Source of the DNA: Bacteroidales bacterium KA00344
GTDB lineage: Bacteria; Bacteroidota; Bacteroidia; Bacteroidales; Bacteroidaceae
Assembly (NCBI GenBank): GCA_001552765.1
Contig: KQ959474.1
Location: forward strand, 161,818-225,817
DNA length: 64,000 nt
Reading direction: 5' to 3'
Part shown: in pieces, positions 18,830 to 27,998 of the stretch
Layout of the letters: each line of letters begins with the position of its first letter
How positions within the stretch are numbered: the first letter of the stretch is position 1
The notes under the pieces: generated by a model
What the model was told of the DNA's origin: nothing
The model's input: only the letters and a program-made list of their open reading frames with translations
Databases searched by the model: none
Made by a program: the position numbers and the translations under genes

Positions 18830-19707
18830 TTAGCGTTCTTCAGCTTATATTTCATCACAGCATCGAGTAGACTAATGGTTGATTCCTCCATCTGTGAGGT
18901 AAGATGCTCTATCTTGGATAAGATATAGTTATAGAAAATCTGTAGAATCAAGGCTACGATGATACCGAAAATCGTGGTAATCAGGGCAACTTTCATACCC
19001 GAAGCAACAATTGTGGGACTGATATCTCCAGCCATTTGTATCTGATCGAAAGCCATTACCATACCGATAACAGTTCCCAAGAAGCCAAGCGATGGCGCCA
19101 TAGCGATAAATAAGGTTATCCACGAACAACCCTTTTCCAGATTGGCACTTTGAACTGAGCCATAGCTTATAATCGATCGTTCGATGTTGTCGATCGTTTC
19201 ATTCACGCGCTCTAATCCTTGGTAACATATAGAAGCAACCGGTCCGCGAGTTTCCCTACACTGCTTTTTAGCTCCTTCTATATCACCTGACATAATCTTG
19301 TCATCAAGGTCTTTCATAAATTTTTTGGCATTTATCTCCGACAAACTAAGATAAATGATACGCTCTATACAAAACGCTAAACCCAAAACGAGAGCGAGGG
19401 CAACCAGAGACATGAAACTTGCGTTGCCTTCTATAAATTTAGTTTTTAATGCTTTGTGAAATCCGACACTTTTTATAGGTTCCTCTGATTGATTGCTGTT
19501 ATCGCTCAATTTGTTATCAAGCATACTCGCAGCTTCCGTGCTGTCTAACTCTTCGAAACTATCTTCTGTAGCTTTTGGTGATGCCGTATTCTCTGTAGTT
19601 ACGGACGCTTTCTCATGCTTTGATACAGATACATTCTGGGCATATAGAAAGCCATAACAAAAAACTAAAACTAAGGATAATATGAGACGCCTGACTGAGT
19701 TTTTCAT
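18826..19707 (-). CDS. exbB: ExbB/MotA/TolQ family proton channel protein
   Basis: 293 residues. N-terminal signal-like segment (about 1-23), then a Ser/Glu-rich periplasmic stretch, a first transmembrane helix (about 93-115), a cytoplasmic domain, and two more helices carrying AMAPSLGFLGTVIGMVMAF and VALITTIFGIIVALILQI. The SLGFLGTV motif is the TolQ/ExbB hallmark. First gene of the exb operon, 56 bp after tRNA-Ser on the same strand. TonB lies 2.8 kb upstream on the same strand, so the TonB system is nearly all encoded here. Confidence 0.93.
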   Translation of the reverse strand: MKNSVRRLILSLVLVFCYGFLYAQNVSVSKHEKASVTTENTASPKATEDSFEELDSTEAASMLDNKLSDNSNQSEEPIKSVGFHKALKTKFIEGNASFMSLVALALVLGLAFCIERIIYLSLSEINAKKFMKDLDDKIMSGDIEGAKKQCRETRGPVASICYQGLERVNETIDNIERSIISYGSVQSANLEKGCSWITLFIAMAPSLGFLGTVIGMVMAFDQIQMAGDISPTIVASGMKVALITTIFGIIVALILQIFYNYILSKIEHLTSQMEESTISLLDAVMKYKLKNAK

Positions 19708-19762
19708 CTCTACATGGAAATTAGGTCAAAAACTGAGAAATGGTCAAACATCAAACATTCTG

Positions 19763-19850
19763 CGGAGAGAGGGGGATTCGAACCCCCGAAACACTTTTGG
19801 CGTTTACGCGCTTTCCAGGCGGGCCTCTTCAACCACTCGAGCATCTCTCC
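19763..19850 (-). tRNA. tRNA-Ser (anticodon GGA)
   Basis: Minus-strand 88-nt class II tRNA. The acceptor GGAGAGA pairs with TCTCTCC and has the Ser discriminator G. The D-arm, an anticodon loop CTGGAAA (anticodon GGA, reads UCC/UCU), a long variable arm and a TTCGAAT T-loop are all present. CCA is not encoded. It sits between tatD and exbB on their strand. Confidence 0.95.
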
Positions 19851-19886
19851 TGGTTGTTGTTTAACCTTTCAATTTTATTGTGAGTG

Positions 19887-19894
19887 CAAAAATA
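19887..19894 (-). promoter_or_regulatory. -7 box (TATTTTTG) upstream of tRNA-Ser
   Basis: The minus-strand -7 motif lies 37 bp before the tRNA start. A matching TTG at the right spacing is not present, so support is partial. Confidence 0.35.
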
Positions 19895-19954
19895 TTACAT
19901 TTACTTCAATAAACAGGGAGTTTCTGCTGTTTTTTATAATTCTTTAATGATTGG

Positions 19955-20779
19955 TCATGCGGAGGCGGAAACTCCAAACAATCGATATACATTATTATTA
20001 GTGATGGTTGCCACTTCTGACTCTGAAACATTGTAGCTTTGTGCTAACGTTTTCAAAACTTCAACAGCAAAAGCACTCTCATTACGTTTTCCACGGAAAG
20101 GAACTGAAGCCATGTAGGGACTGTCAGTCTCTAACACAATGCGTTGAAGGGGAACGGCTGCAGGCAAATCTTCACGAAGATGACTGCTCTTGAAAGTGGA
20201 AACTCCACCAATTCCCAGACAAAAACGGTCTAATTGCAAGAAACGTTCAGCTTCTTTCTGATTGCCGGTAAAGCAGTGGAATACGCCACCCGGTAATTCA
20301 TTGACATAAGGTTGCATAACATGGAGCATCTCGTTTTGTGCCTTACGACAATGGATCATCAGCGGCAACTGAAATTCTATCGACCATTCCAGTTGCTTTT
20401 CGAAAGCCTGAAGTTGCTCTTTTTCAAACTGACGCGACCAATAAAAGTCGAGCCCACATTCGCCAATAGCAATGTATTTTAACGGACTATCAGCTTCTTT
20501 GCATAGATTATCTTCAAACGCCTGCTTCATATCAGAGAGTACTTCCTGCCAGTCTTCCTTAACCTCCTCAGGCTGCAGACCAAGCATCGGAAAGCAAAAT
20601 CCGGGGTGCTGACGACAGACTTTCATCACCGTTACGATTGACTCCCGATTTATAGCCGGAACAAACACGGCGCCTACTCCTGACTGTTTTGCACGACTGA
20701 TTACCTCAGGGAGATCATTTTGATATTCTTCTCCATCGAGGTGTGCGTGTGTATCCACAAACGTTATTTTGTTATCCAT
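19955..20779 (-). CDS. tatD: TatD family metal-dependent hydrolase (DNase)
   Basis: 274 residues with the TIM-barrel amidohydrolase pattern: DTHAHLDGEEY at the N-terminus (two metal-binding His), IGECGLDFYW near 105-115, LPLMIHCRKA near 150, VFHCFTGN near 180 and LETDSPYMAS near 220. TatD enzymes act as cytoplasmic metal-dependent 3'-5' nucleases. It starts 1 bp after the polyprenyl synthase stop, so it is in the same operon. Physiological substrate is not shown by sequence. Confidence 0.93.
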   Translation of the reverse strand: MDNKITFVDTHAHLDGEEYQNDLPEVISRAKQSGVGAVFVPAINRESIVTVMKVCRQHPGFCFPMLGLQPEEVKEDWQEVLSDMKQAFEDNLCKEADSPLKYIAIGECGLDFYWSRQFEKEQLQAFEKQLEWSIEFQLPLMIHCRKAQNEMLHVMQPYVNELPGGVFHCFTGNQKEAERFLQLDRFCLGIGGVSTFKSSHLREDLPAAVPLQRIVLETDSPYMASVPFRGKRNESAFAVEVLKTLAQSYNVSESEVATITNNNVYRLFGVSASA

Positions 20780-20780
20780 T

Positions 20781-21758
20781 CTAATATTTCCTTTTCATCA
20801 TTGCTTCGGCGTATGCCCTCAACTCGTGCTTACGTGTATCGGGCACTGATACAACATCCAAATAGCGTTTGCTCTCCTTAAAATAATATTGAATTTTCTG
20901 TTGTGCGAGCTTGTCTATTCCAATTTGATTGTACAGCTTGGTCATTGCATTAACCTTTTCCTCGCGATTGAAATTCTTGGCATCAACCCACTTGCGCAAT
21001 TCTGCTCGCTGTTCATCGTTGGCTCGGTTAAATGCGTTGATGAGCATATATGTTTTCTTATTGGAAATGATATCGCCGCCAATAGCTTTGCCAAACACCT
21101 TCTCATCTCCATACACGTCTAAATAATCATCTTGCAGTTGGAAAGCGAGACCTATCTGTTCGCCAAACTTATAGAGGTTGTCGGCATCTTCGTCTGAAGC
21201 GCCTCCCAATAATGCGCCGATCTTTAAACCACAGGCAAGCAACACGCTGGTTTTCAAACGAATCATCTCTATGTATTCGTCCTCGCTAACATCATTGCGG
21301 GTTTCGAAATCAATGTCATACTGCTGGCCTTCTCCTATTTCAAGGGCTGTTTCTGTAAACAGATTCAACACTTCTTTCAAATTATCATTAAGACCGACAG
21401 CCATGCGCTGATAGGCCAACACAAGCATCGAGTCTCCTGAAAGTATCGCTTGACTGTCATTCCATTTCTTGTGTACAGTTTCATGTCCACGTCTCAGGTC
21501 TGCATTGTCCATCAGGTCGTCGTGCAGCAGCGTATAGTTGTGATAGGTTTCCAAAGCAACAGCTTGCATCAAAATATCAGCAGGCTCCTCTTTATACAGA
21601 TTATACGCCAACAACATCAGGGTAGGGCGGATGCGTTTCCCCCCCATAGAGAGCACATATTTCACGGGGTCGTAAAGGGTGGTCGGTTTCCTATTATAAG
21701 GTAGTTGTTCTATGAAATCATTAACCTTATGCAAAAGTTCTTCAGCAGTGTAAATCAT
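20781..21758 (-). CDS. Polyprenyl diphosphate synthase (FPP/GGPP synthase type)
   Basis: 325 residues; condenses allylic diphosphates with IPP. The first Asp-rich motif is DDLMDNADLRRGHETVH and the second is LQDDYLDVYG, with GGKRIRP for IPP binding near the N-terminus. The residues in front of the first motif (YHNYTLLHDDLMD) suggest a short to medium chain product, but chain length cannot be fixed by eye. The gene is followed by tatD with a 1-bp gap and preceded by tonB (38-bp gap). Confidence 0.92.
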   Translation of the reverse strand: MIYTAEELLHKVNDFIEQLPYNRKPTTLYDPVKYVLSMGGKRIRPTLMLLAYNLYKEEPADILMQAVALETYHNYTLLHDDLMDNADLRRGHETVHKKWNDSQAILSGDSMLVLAYQRMAVGLNDNLKEVLNLFTETALEIGEGQQYDIDFETRNDVSEDEYIEMIRLKTSVLLACGLKIGALLGGASDEDADNLYKFGEQIGLAFQLQDDYLDVYGDEKVFGKAIGGDIISNKKTYMLINAFNRANDEQRAELRKWVDAKNFNREEKVNAMTKLYNQIGIDKLAQQKIQYYFKESKRYLDVVSVPDTRKHELRAYAEAMMKRKY

Positions 21759-21796
21759 ATTTTTTTATTATTTGTTCAAATTGAGATTCGTACACT

Positions 21797-22501
21797 TTAT
21801 ATTTTAAAATTAATGGGAATGGCAAACATCGTGCGACACGGTTTTTTGCCAATCATTCCCGGTTTCCACCTGGGCATCATTCTGATAACGCGTAAAGCTT
21901 CGTTATCAAGATAAGAATTTATGGATTTTTCTATCTTCGGATTAGCTATAGTGCCATCCTTGTTTATAATGAATGTCACCACTACTTTACCTTCTATTCC
22001 TTGTTTCTGCGCAATGGTAGGGTAGCGGAGATTTCGGGTGAGCCATTTCATAAACTCCACCATACCTCCCGGAAATTCAGGAAGTTGCTCTACAACACGC
22101 ATCACATCGGCGTCGTTCTCGGCAGTTGTCTGTGGCAATGCTTCTGTGATGTTGGCATCTTTGGTTAAGCCGTCCCCCTCATCGACGGATAACTTACTAA
22201 TTACAGGCGCGATTTTGTCAATGTGTTCGGTAGGAACTTTAGCTTCTTTTACATTTTCCGTCAGCGAATTGGAAGCAGGTGACGATACAGTCGAAATCAT
22301 ATCCTTCATGTCTACTGCAGGGAGAAGCTCCATATCTTCCGACATATCTTCAAGAAGCTCTTCGGGATCATTGGAGTCGGAAACTTTTGTGGAAAATTCT
22401 AATCCGGTAAACAACAAGGCCAAAGCAGAAATCAGCCCAAGCAGAAATGCCTCTGTCCGGCGTCTTTCCAAATCGGCTCTTTCTACCTTCTTGATTTCCA
22501 T
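21797..22501 (-). CDS. tonB: TonB family energy transducer
   Basis: 234 residues. Short cytoplasmic N-terminus, a transmembrane helix (about 18-36: FLLGLISALALLFTGLEF), an acidic/Pro-containing periplasmic linker, and a C-terminal TonB domain (about 155-234) with YPTIAQKQGIEGKVVVTFII and ALRVIRMMPRWKPG, which contacts TonB boxes of outer-membrane receptors such as the SusC protein at 28-31 kb. ATG at 22501 is chosen because the segment before it reads as leader sequence. ExbB and ExbD are encoded 3 kb away on the same strand. Confidence 0.93.
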   Translation of the reverse strand: MEIKKVERADLERRRTEAFLLGLISALALLFTGLEFSTKVSDSNDPEELLEDMSEDMELLPAVDMKDMISTVSSPASNSLTENVKEAKVPTEHIDKIAPVISKLSVDEGDGLTKDANITEALPQTTAENDADVMRVVEQLPEFPGGMVEFMKWLTRNLRYPTIAQKQGIEGKVVVTFIINKDGTIANPKIEKSINSYLDNEALRVIRMMPRWKPGMIGKKPCRTMFAIPINFKI

Positions 22502-22579
22502 ATTACAATATTCTTGCGCTGTTATCGTTAAATAAACGAATTCCTTTTGCAAATTTACAGCAAATCTTGAAAAAAGGAG

Positions 22580-22587
22580 TAACTTTG
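22580..22587 (+). promoter_or_regulatory. -7 box (TAACTTTG) upstream of porQ
   Basis: Exact TAnnTTTG match 21 bp before the porQ ATG. No TTG at the usual 19-20 nt spacing, so this is a partial promoter match. Confidence 0.4.
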
Positions 22588-22608
22588 TCGAATAATTAGA
22601 TATTTTAA

Positions 22609-23559
22609 ATGAAAAAAGCCCTTTTTGCTTTTCTCTTAACGCTTTTTGCCATTACGGCTGCGGCACAGGCAGAGAGCCGAACGGAATACAACTTCCTGAG
22701 GCTGCCCGTGAGTGCTCATGCGGCGGCATTGGGCGGTGATAACATTACACTTATAGAAGACGATGAAGCGCTGATTTTTCACAATCCCGCCCTGCTTTCT
22801 TCAGTAACCGACAAAACCATCAACCTGAATTATATGAACTATATGTCGGGAGTTAATACTGCCAGTTCAGCATTTAACAGAGTGGTGAAAGAACGGGCTT
22901 CGTGGGCGGTTTCCGGGCAGTTTGTAGACTATGGTAAGATGAAAGAAGTTGATGAGAACAATATTCAGACCGGAGAATTCAATGCCAAAGATATTTCCGT
23001 AGCCGGATATTTTTCATATATGCTCACCAATCACATAGCAGGTGGAATTTCGTCGAAATTTATCATGTCTTATTTGGGAGGTTATCATTCTATAGGATTT
23101 GGTGTAGACCTCGGTCTCAACTATTACCATCCCGATACCGAATGGTCGCTTTCTTTCGTATTGAAAAACCTTGGCGGTCAGCTTAAGGCATACGATGACA
23201 ACTATGAGAAAATGCCCATCGATGTGCAGTTGGGCGTCAGCAAGCAGTTTAGCAGTTTTCCACTCCGTGTTTCGGCAACGCTTGTGGACTTGAACCACCT
23301 TGATTATAGCATTTCCAGGCATTTTGTACTTGGTGCAGAACTCATGCTTTCTGAGAGTTTCTGGATTGGTGGAGGCTATAACTTCCGTCGTGCAAAGGAA
23401 ATGAAAATACTATCTGCCGACGGCAATAAAAGCAATCATGGAGCAGGACTTTCGCTGGGAACAGGAATCAATTTAGAAAGGTTTAAACTTAATGTGGCAT
23501 ACGGCAAATATCATGTATCAAGCTCAAGCGTGGTGCTGAGTTTGTCCTATAGTCTGTAG
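22609..23559 (+). CDS. porQ: Type IX secretion system protein PorQ
   Basis: 316 residues with a signal peptide (1-20) and a PorV/PorQ-type outer-membrane barrel. The start of the mature protein ([21 protein letters not shown]) and the [14 protein letters not shown] motif are diagnostic for the PorQ/PorV/FadL-like family. The rest consists of alternating amphipathic strands ending in a C-terminal aromatic/hydrophobic strand (VVLSLSYSL). PorQ takes part in the T9SS attachment complex that anchors cargo to the cell surface. It lies 22 bp before cmk on the same strand, an arrangement I recall from other Bacteroidales. Confidence 0.9.
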   Translation: MKKALFAFLLTLFAITAAAQAESRTEYNFLRLPVSAHAAALGGDNITLIEDDEALIFHNPALLSSVTDKTINLNYMNYMSGVNTASSAFNRVVKERASWAVSGQFVDYGKMKEVDENNIQTGEFNAKDISVAGYFSYMLTNHIAGGISSKFIMSYLGGYHSIGFGVDLGLNYYHPDTEWSLSFVLKNLGGQLKAYDDNYEKMPIDVQLGVSKQFSSFPLRVSATLVDLNHLDYSISRHFVLGAELMLSESFWIGGGYNFRRAKEMKILSADGNKSNHGAGLSLGTGINLERFKLNVAYGKYHVSSSSVVLSLSYSL

Positions 23560-23581
23560 AATAATAAAAAAGAATATTGTC

Positions 23582-24274
23582 ATGAAGAAAATTACGATAG
23601 CCGTTGACGGCTTCTCCTCGTGTGGAAAGAGCACAATGGCCAAGGATTTGGCTAAAAAAATAGGATATGTGTATGTAGATACGGGAGCCATGTATCGTGC
23701 AGTAACACTTTTTGCCATGCGTAACAACCTCTTCAACGAGGATGGTAGTGTGAAGTTGCCGGAGCTGGAGTTATGTTTGCCGGAAATCAACATCTCGTTT
23801 CAATTCAATCCGGAAACAGGCCGTCCCGACACTTATCTGAATGGAGAAGTTGTTGAAAAAGAGATTCGAGGTATGGAGGTGAGCAATCATGTGAGCCCTA
23901 TTGCCGCTATTCCTTTCGTGCGTTCGGCAATGGTTGAACAGCAACAGCAAATGGGAAAAGACAAAGGGGTCGTGATGGATGGTCGTGACATTGGTACGAC
24001 TGTTTTTCCTGATGCCGAACTGAAGATATTTGTCACTGCATCTGCCGAAGTACGCGCACAGAGGCGCTATGATGAATTACAGGAAAAAGGACAACCGGCC
24101 GATTTTGCCGATATACTGAAAAACGTACAGGAGCGCGACTATATTGATACGCATCGAGAGGTTTCTCCGCTCAAGAAAGCCGACGATGCCATAGAACTCG
24201 ACAACAGCCACATGACTATCGAAGAGCAAAACAAATGGCTCATAAAACAATATGAACGTGCTATACAAGGATAA
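23582..24274 (+). CDS. cmk: Cytidylate kinase
   Basis: 230 residues; phosphorylates CMP and dCMP with ATP. P-loop GFSSCGKST at residues 10-18, [32 protein letters not shown] and the C-terminal arginine-rich RAQRRYDEL region match the bacterial Cmk family. Normal length. It follows porQ closely and is ended by a hairpin terminator about 110 bp downstream. Confidence 0.95.
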   Translation: MKKITIAVDGFSSCGKSTMAKDLAKKIGYVYVDTGAMYRAVTLFAMRNNLFNEDGSVKLPELELCLPEINISFQFNPETGRPDTYLNGEVVEKEIRGMEVSNHVSPIAAIPFVRSAMVEQQQQMGKDKGVVMDGRDIGTTVFPDAELKIFVTASAEVRAQRRYDELQEKGQPADFADILKNVQERDYIDTHREVSPLKKADDAIELDNSHMTIEEQNKWLIKQYERAIQG

Positions 24275-24385
24275 AGTAATCATCAGACTTTATGTTTTAA
24301 TCTGACATCAGCCCAAATACCTTGGCAAACTTATTGTACGGGAAGATATTCATTTAACAACTGTCTTATACTTCCTTAATTTTAT

Positions 24386-24432
24386 AAAAATGCTGTTCGA
24401 CTCAATCAGTGATTCGTTCAGCATTTTTTTTT
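24386..24432 (+). terminator. Terminator downstream of cmk
   Basis: AAAATGCTG (24387-24395) pairs with CAGCATTTT (24419-24427) around a 23-nt loop and is followed by a run of T residues. Confidence 0.65.
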
Positions 24433-24499
24433 GATGTACATTTTATAGCTTACCCTGCTTCGACCGCAGCTTTACAATGTAAAAAATAATTATAGATTT

Positions 24500-24825
24500 T
24501 TAGTTTTTGTTAACAAACATTCTGGAACAAAAAGGACTATGTTGTGGGCTTTATCTTCATCCCGTTCTACATGAAAAAAATGAAGATGTTGCGGTTAGCA
24601 TCTTGTTGCAATGCGGTTAAGGTTTAACAGACACATGAACGAGGCTTAGTGATAGTGCGATTAGAGCCTTGTCGCAGTGCCGTTTGATATTCAACCGCAG
24701 ATAATAAAATAGGGGATATGAGGGTGTGTTTCTGTAATGTTCTGATTATCAACAATATGTGATTTTGCGTATATTTTGATTATTTCGAAAGAACTCAAAA
24801 TTTTTTTTGAATACGTAAAATTTAA
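24500..24825 (-). repeat. Dispersed intergenic repeat, copy D (inverted)
   Basis: On the minus strand it carries the same order of blocks as copies A-C: TTCTTTCGAAATAATC with ATACGCAAAA, then GTTGATAATCAG (24742-24753, identical to copy B over 12 nt), the anchor GGTTGAATATCAAACGGCAC (24677-24696), four degenerate 20-24 nt units, and the 3' block with ACATAGTCCTTTTTG ending near 24520. Boundaries are approximate. Confidence 0.65.
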
Positions 24826-24915
24826 AAGCCTGTTTGTCAATAAAAATACTATAATCTTACAGACATTGAAATATTGGACATCAGTCCATTATCTGGAGAA
24901 AACAGAAGTGATCAT

Positions 24916-24947
24916 AATGCCCCCATGCTCCGTCGCATGAGGGCATT
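24916..24947 (-). terminator. Hairpin near the end of the SusCD-protease operon
   Basis: AATGCCC (24916-24922) pairs with GGGCATT (24941-24947), with an additional ATG/CAT pairing inside. It lies about 50 bp past the last gene of the minus-strand operon. No T tract on that strand, so the terminator role is only suggested. Confidence 0.35.
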
Positions 24948-25000
24948 AAACATTGCTTCTTAGGAAAGGTTATGAGCCTTTTTCCTGTATGTCCTATACG

Positions 25001-26272
25001 TTATTCCTTACGGGTGAAGGCGATACGGATAGGGAAGGATAGCATGACGGGATCATCACCTGCGTCGACCATTAAATTGTAGGTATCCGCCCACGACCCC
25101 CATTCTCCAGGTGTAGTGTCGGTGGGTTTATACTCGTAGATGGTCATTATCAACTCTTCTTGATTGGTAGTGCTGTTGTTTCGCATGAAGAATCCTACAC
25201 GGTAGTTGCCTATCGTCTTATCTGTAGGCGAAATGTTGAGGTTTACATTCTCCATTTTCAAAACAGTGAGATCTACTTTTGGGGGCGGGGTTCCACCTTT
25301 TTCCTGCAACATCTCCGGACGTGTGCCTAAGTTGATGGCAGTGCCAGCTGCAGTGAAATAGTTTTTCAGCTTTCCGCTGAAATGAGGCGTAAACTGATAA
25401 CTGTTGTTATCGCCCTTAAATGTAAAATAGTCGTTCTCCGGCGTTCCGGTTACCAAGAGCGTATCAGAAAGACGTAAACCATCATAGAGCCAGGTACTAT
25501 TCAAGACTCCTGCGAACTTCCATGTACCAGAGAAATCGGATGGTCCTGCGATATTGATGGTGAGCGTGGGATTGTTCCCGGATATGAGTGATTCATTTTT
25601 AGCCATTCTCAAGACTATCTTATCATGCCCCTCACGTTTCTGCAGGTACTGTATCGAAACTTGCCCCGTGTTTTTTCCGGCAGGAAAAATGGCTTTCTTG
25701 CCATTTACAAATTCAAAATCGATGCCTTCCACAGCCGTAGAAGCCTCATCCACTGCAATATCATATACTGTAGTATTGGGGAAGTTGAAACGGGCACCAG
25801 TAGCGGTTTCCATCGTAATTTCATAGCTCTTACGTATGGCCAGCTTATCGTGGTTGTTAGTGAAACTATACACATTGGGACCAGTAAGCACAACTTGGAT
25901 GTAGTCCATGAGCCCCAGGCGTACACCGTTAGCATTGGTCAGCGTCATAGTAGCATTTTTTGACTTGCTCACCTTCTTGCGACTAATGGTTATTTCAGCA
26001 GAAGAGTCGCCGGCTTTGAATTTAAACAGGTTGGCCGATACGGAAAGGTCTTCAGCTCCTTCACCGGTCAGGGTGAATGGTACAGAAAGATCAGCTTCTG
26101 CCGGAGAAGATGAAACGATACGCACCGTTGTGGTGGCACCCGCAAAATTTTCTAGTATATAAGCGTTCTGTGCGAACCCCACAATAAACTTAGCCGGATT
26201 GGCATCTTTATCGGAACATGATGTGAGCACAGCGAGGATCATCATGGTGAATAATATAAAGAGTTTTCTCAT
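25001..26272 (-). CDS. Surface lipoprotein with Calx-beta-like domains, SusCD-associated
   Basis: 423 residues. Lipoprotein signal with lipobox VLTSC (Cys18). Two repeated beta-sandwich regions follow (about 25-125 and 130-235), each with a GEGAEDLSV/VEGIDFEF-type element and an FPAGKNTGQVSIQ-like strand, similar to Calx-beta or DUF4843-like SusCD-associated lipoproteins. The C-terminal region (about 250-423) starts with SDFSGTWKF and looks like a ligand-binding beta domain. It is the last gene of the protease-SusCD operon, so it is probably a surface-exposed binding protein; the exact family name is not certain. Confidence 0.7.
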   Translation of the reverse strand: MRKLFILFTMMILAVLTSCSDKDANPAKFIVGFAQNAYILENFAGATTTVRIVSSSPAEADLSVPFTLTGEGAEDLSVSANLFKFKAGDSSAEITISRKKVSKSKNATMTLTNANGVRLGLMDYIQVVLTGPNVYSFTNNHDKLAIRKSYEITMETATGARFNFPNTTVYDIAVDEASTAVEGIDFEFVNGKKAIFPAGKNTGQVSIQYLQKREGHDKIVLRMAKNESLISGNNPTLTINIAGPSDFSGTWKFAGVLNSTWLYDGLRLSDTLLVTGTPENDYFTFKGDNNSYQFTPHFSGKLKNYFTAAGTAINLGTRPEMLQEKGGTPPPKVDLTVLKMENVNLNISPTDKTIGNYRVGFFMRNNSTTNQEELIMTIYEYKPTDTTPGEWGSWADTYNLMVDAGDDPVMLSFPIRIAFTRKE

Positions 26273-26309
26273 GTTTCGTATTTTTTTGAACGAATGAACA
26301 ATAAATGAA

Positions 26310-26519
26310 CTATTGTGGAACATTGTTGAAATATTCGTCGCGAATAGCGTCTATCTCCTCTTGTTCCTGATCATTGAGCAGAGTGGGGTCGGGGCGACGA
26401 TAATTCGAGGTAGAAACGTTGAAGCCTTCAAGAGGCACAACCTCATCAGAGTTGTCGCATGAAGTAAACACCGCCATGGCCACACATAGACTAAAGCCTA
26501 AATATATTATTTTTTTCAT
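26310..26519 (-). CDS. Small lipoprotein of 69 residues in the SusCD operon
   Basis: A full lipoprotein signal peptide (MKKIIYLGFSLCVAMAVFTSC, lipobox FTSC at Cys21) followed by a 48-residue acidic mature part with NYRRPDPTLLNDQEQEEID. No known domain. Sits 37 bp before the next lipoprotein gene and 34 bp after susD. The good signal peptide and tight operon position support a real gene. It may be an accessory surface lipoprotein of the SusCD complex (inference). Confidence 0.75.
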   Translation of the reverse strand: MKKIIYLGFSLCVAMAVFTSCDNSDEVVPLEGFNVSTSNYRRPDPTLLNDQEQEEIDAIRDEYFNNVPQ

Positions 26520-26553
26520 ATTGCGTAATGTTGAATTGTTGTTGTGTGTAAAA

Positions 26554-27933
26554 TCAATATTCGAGCTCGGTATATCCGGGATTCTGAATCATTCCCTTAG
26601 TGGTGCGGATATCGATTTCGGGAATGGGCAGGGTGTACATATAATGAAAGTTTGTGTACTTCCGACCGTTGTATGCCACCCAATATTCCGGGCCACCATT
26701 GCGTTTGAGTTCAAAGAATCGATCTCCTTCAAGGAAGAATTCTTTATGACGTTCGTTCAGGATGGCAGCCAACAGCTTTGTTAAAGGTTTACCGTCACAG
26801 TCGTTTGTGATGAGATCTGACTTGGGAGCCTCAGGCAGTGTTTCCATCGTGTAGGGCTTCACGCCGTCAATGCGAAGAGCACGCAACTCGTTGAGCGATT
26901 TCAAAGCTTCATCTTGTTTGCCGAGATGATAATAACTTTCGGCTTCCATAAACTTGAATTCGGCAGCACGAATTCCACAAAATATGGGCTTAATACCTTG
27001 CCTTTTTTTGTTGATGCAGAAAGCATAGCGCACATCAGTGATATCCTCTCCGTTCTGGAAACAGTCGATAAAACGCTTACTCACAGGACGAAATTTGACA
27101 TTGTTGTTTTCAATGTTGTTTTGTGCATTTTGTGAGTCAAGACGATAGAGCATAATAAGATGATTGTTCATAGGTGTAAAGGGATTGGCAATCATTTTTT
27201 TATACTCTTCGCCCGAGAGCAATGGATGACTCTTAAGTAACTCCTGAGCCAGAGGCAGACACTTATCCCACTGTTCACTCCAGAAATAGAGACGGGCAAG
27301 GAACCCTTTAGCCACATCCTCTGTAAATCGATAAATCTCATCGGTGCAGTGATAGCTCAATGATTTTTTCAAGTCTGCTTCGATGAAATCGACAGTAGCC
27401 TGCATGTTGCTGCGAATGGGACGAGCCTCCATGTCAAAACGATCAACCAAAGGCATACCGAGTTGGCTGTCGTAATTGCCCTTGACCGGAGCCTCACAAA
27501 ACAGGCGCAAAAGTTGAAGGTAGCTCGCAGCACGCATGGCGTAAGCGGTGGCCAGTACATTGTTGGTCAGCTCGGTGCCTTCATCCTTCATTTCGTTAAT
27601 AACGATGTTACAGTCTCGAATTAAACTGTAGAGATCGGAATAGCGTACCCCTAACATTCCAATATAATACTTTAAATTACTACCGGATTGCTCTGTGAGA
27701 CAAGCTTCAAAGTCATCACAACCTGCCATTTCAAAGTCGATATTTTGACTAATACCTAAAATGATAGGCGGGATTTGACCTTTGTCAATTTCATCGAGCC
27801 GATTGTGTATGAGTGCCGAAAACTCTTCTGCGGTCTTAGGCACTACCTTACCGTATGGCTTCACATCGAGATAATCGTCGCACGATGTGAACAGCAGCAC
27901 AACGGTGCAAGCCAAAAATATGATTTTTTTCAT
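26554..27933 (-). CDS. RagB/SusD family nutrient-binding outer membrane lipoprotein
   Basis: 459 residues. Lipobox LFTSC (Cys18), the SusD N-terminus DDYLDVKPYGKVVPKTAEEF, TPR-like helices with AMRAASYLQLLRLF and the C-terminal SusD features ILNERHKEFFLEGDRFFELKR and the ending TKGMIQNPGYTELEY. It is the surface lid that binds ligand for the SusC transporter encoded 65 bp upstream. Ligand is unknown; the flanking proteases favour peptides. Confidence 0.93.
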   Translation of the reverse strand: MKKIIFLACTVVLLFTSCDDYLDVKPYGKVVPKTAEEFSALIHNRLDEIDKGQIPPIILGISQNIDFEMAGCDDFEACLTEQSGSNLKYYIGMLGVRYSDLYSLIRDCNIVINEMKDEGTELTNNVLATAYAMRAASYLQLLRLFCEAPVKGNYDSQLGMPLVDRFDMEARPIRSNMQATVDFIEADLKKSLSYHCTDEIYRFTEDVAKGFLARLYFWSEQWDKCLPLAQELLKSHPLLSGEEYKKMIANPFTPMNNHLIMLYRLDSQNAQNNIENNNVKFRPVSKRFIDCFQNGEDITDVRYAFCINKKRQGIKPIFCGIRAAEFKFMEAESYYHLGKQDEALKSLNELRALRIDGVKPYTMETLPEAPKSDLITNDCDGKPLTKLLAAILNERHKEFFLEGDRFFELKRNGGPEYWVAYNGRKYTNFHYMYTLPIPEIDIRTTKGMIQNPGYTELEY

Positions 27934-27998
27934 AATTGTTTCTTATTTGTTATCTTCGTCATTTTCCCTTGAAAAGGGGGAATAGACAGATGTGAAAA

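Larger units (their letters stand above)
24275..25000. other. Convergent intergenic region after cmk
   Basis: 726 bp between convergent transcription units. It holds a terminator for cmk (24386-24432), inverted repeat copy D (about 24500-24825) and a hairpin (24916-24947) close to the end of the minus-strand SusCD operon. No gene was seen. Confidence 0.5.
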
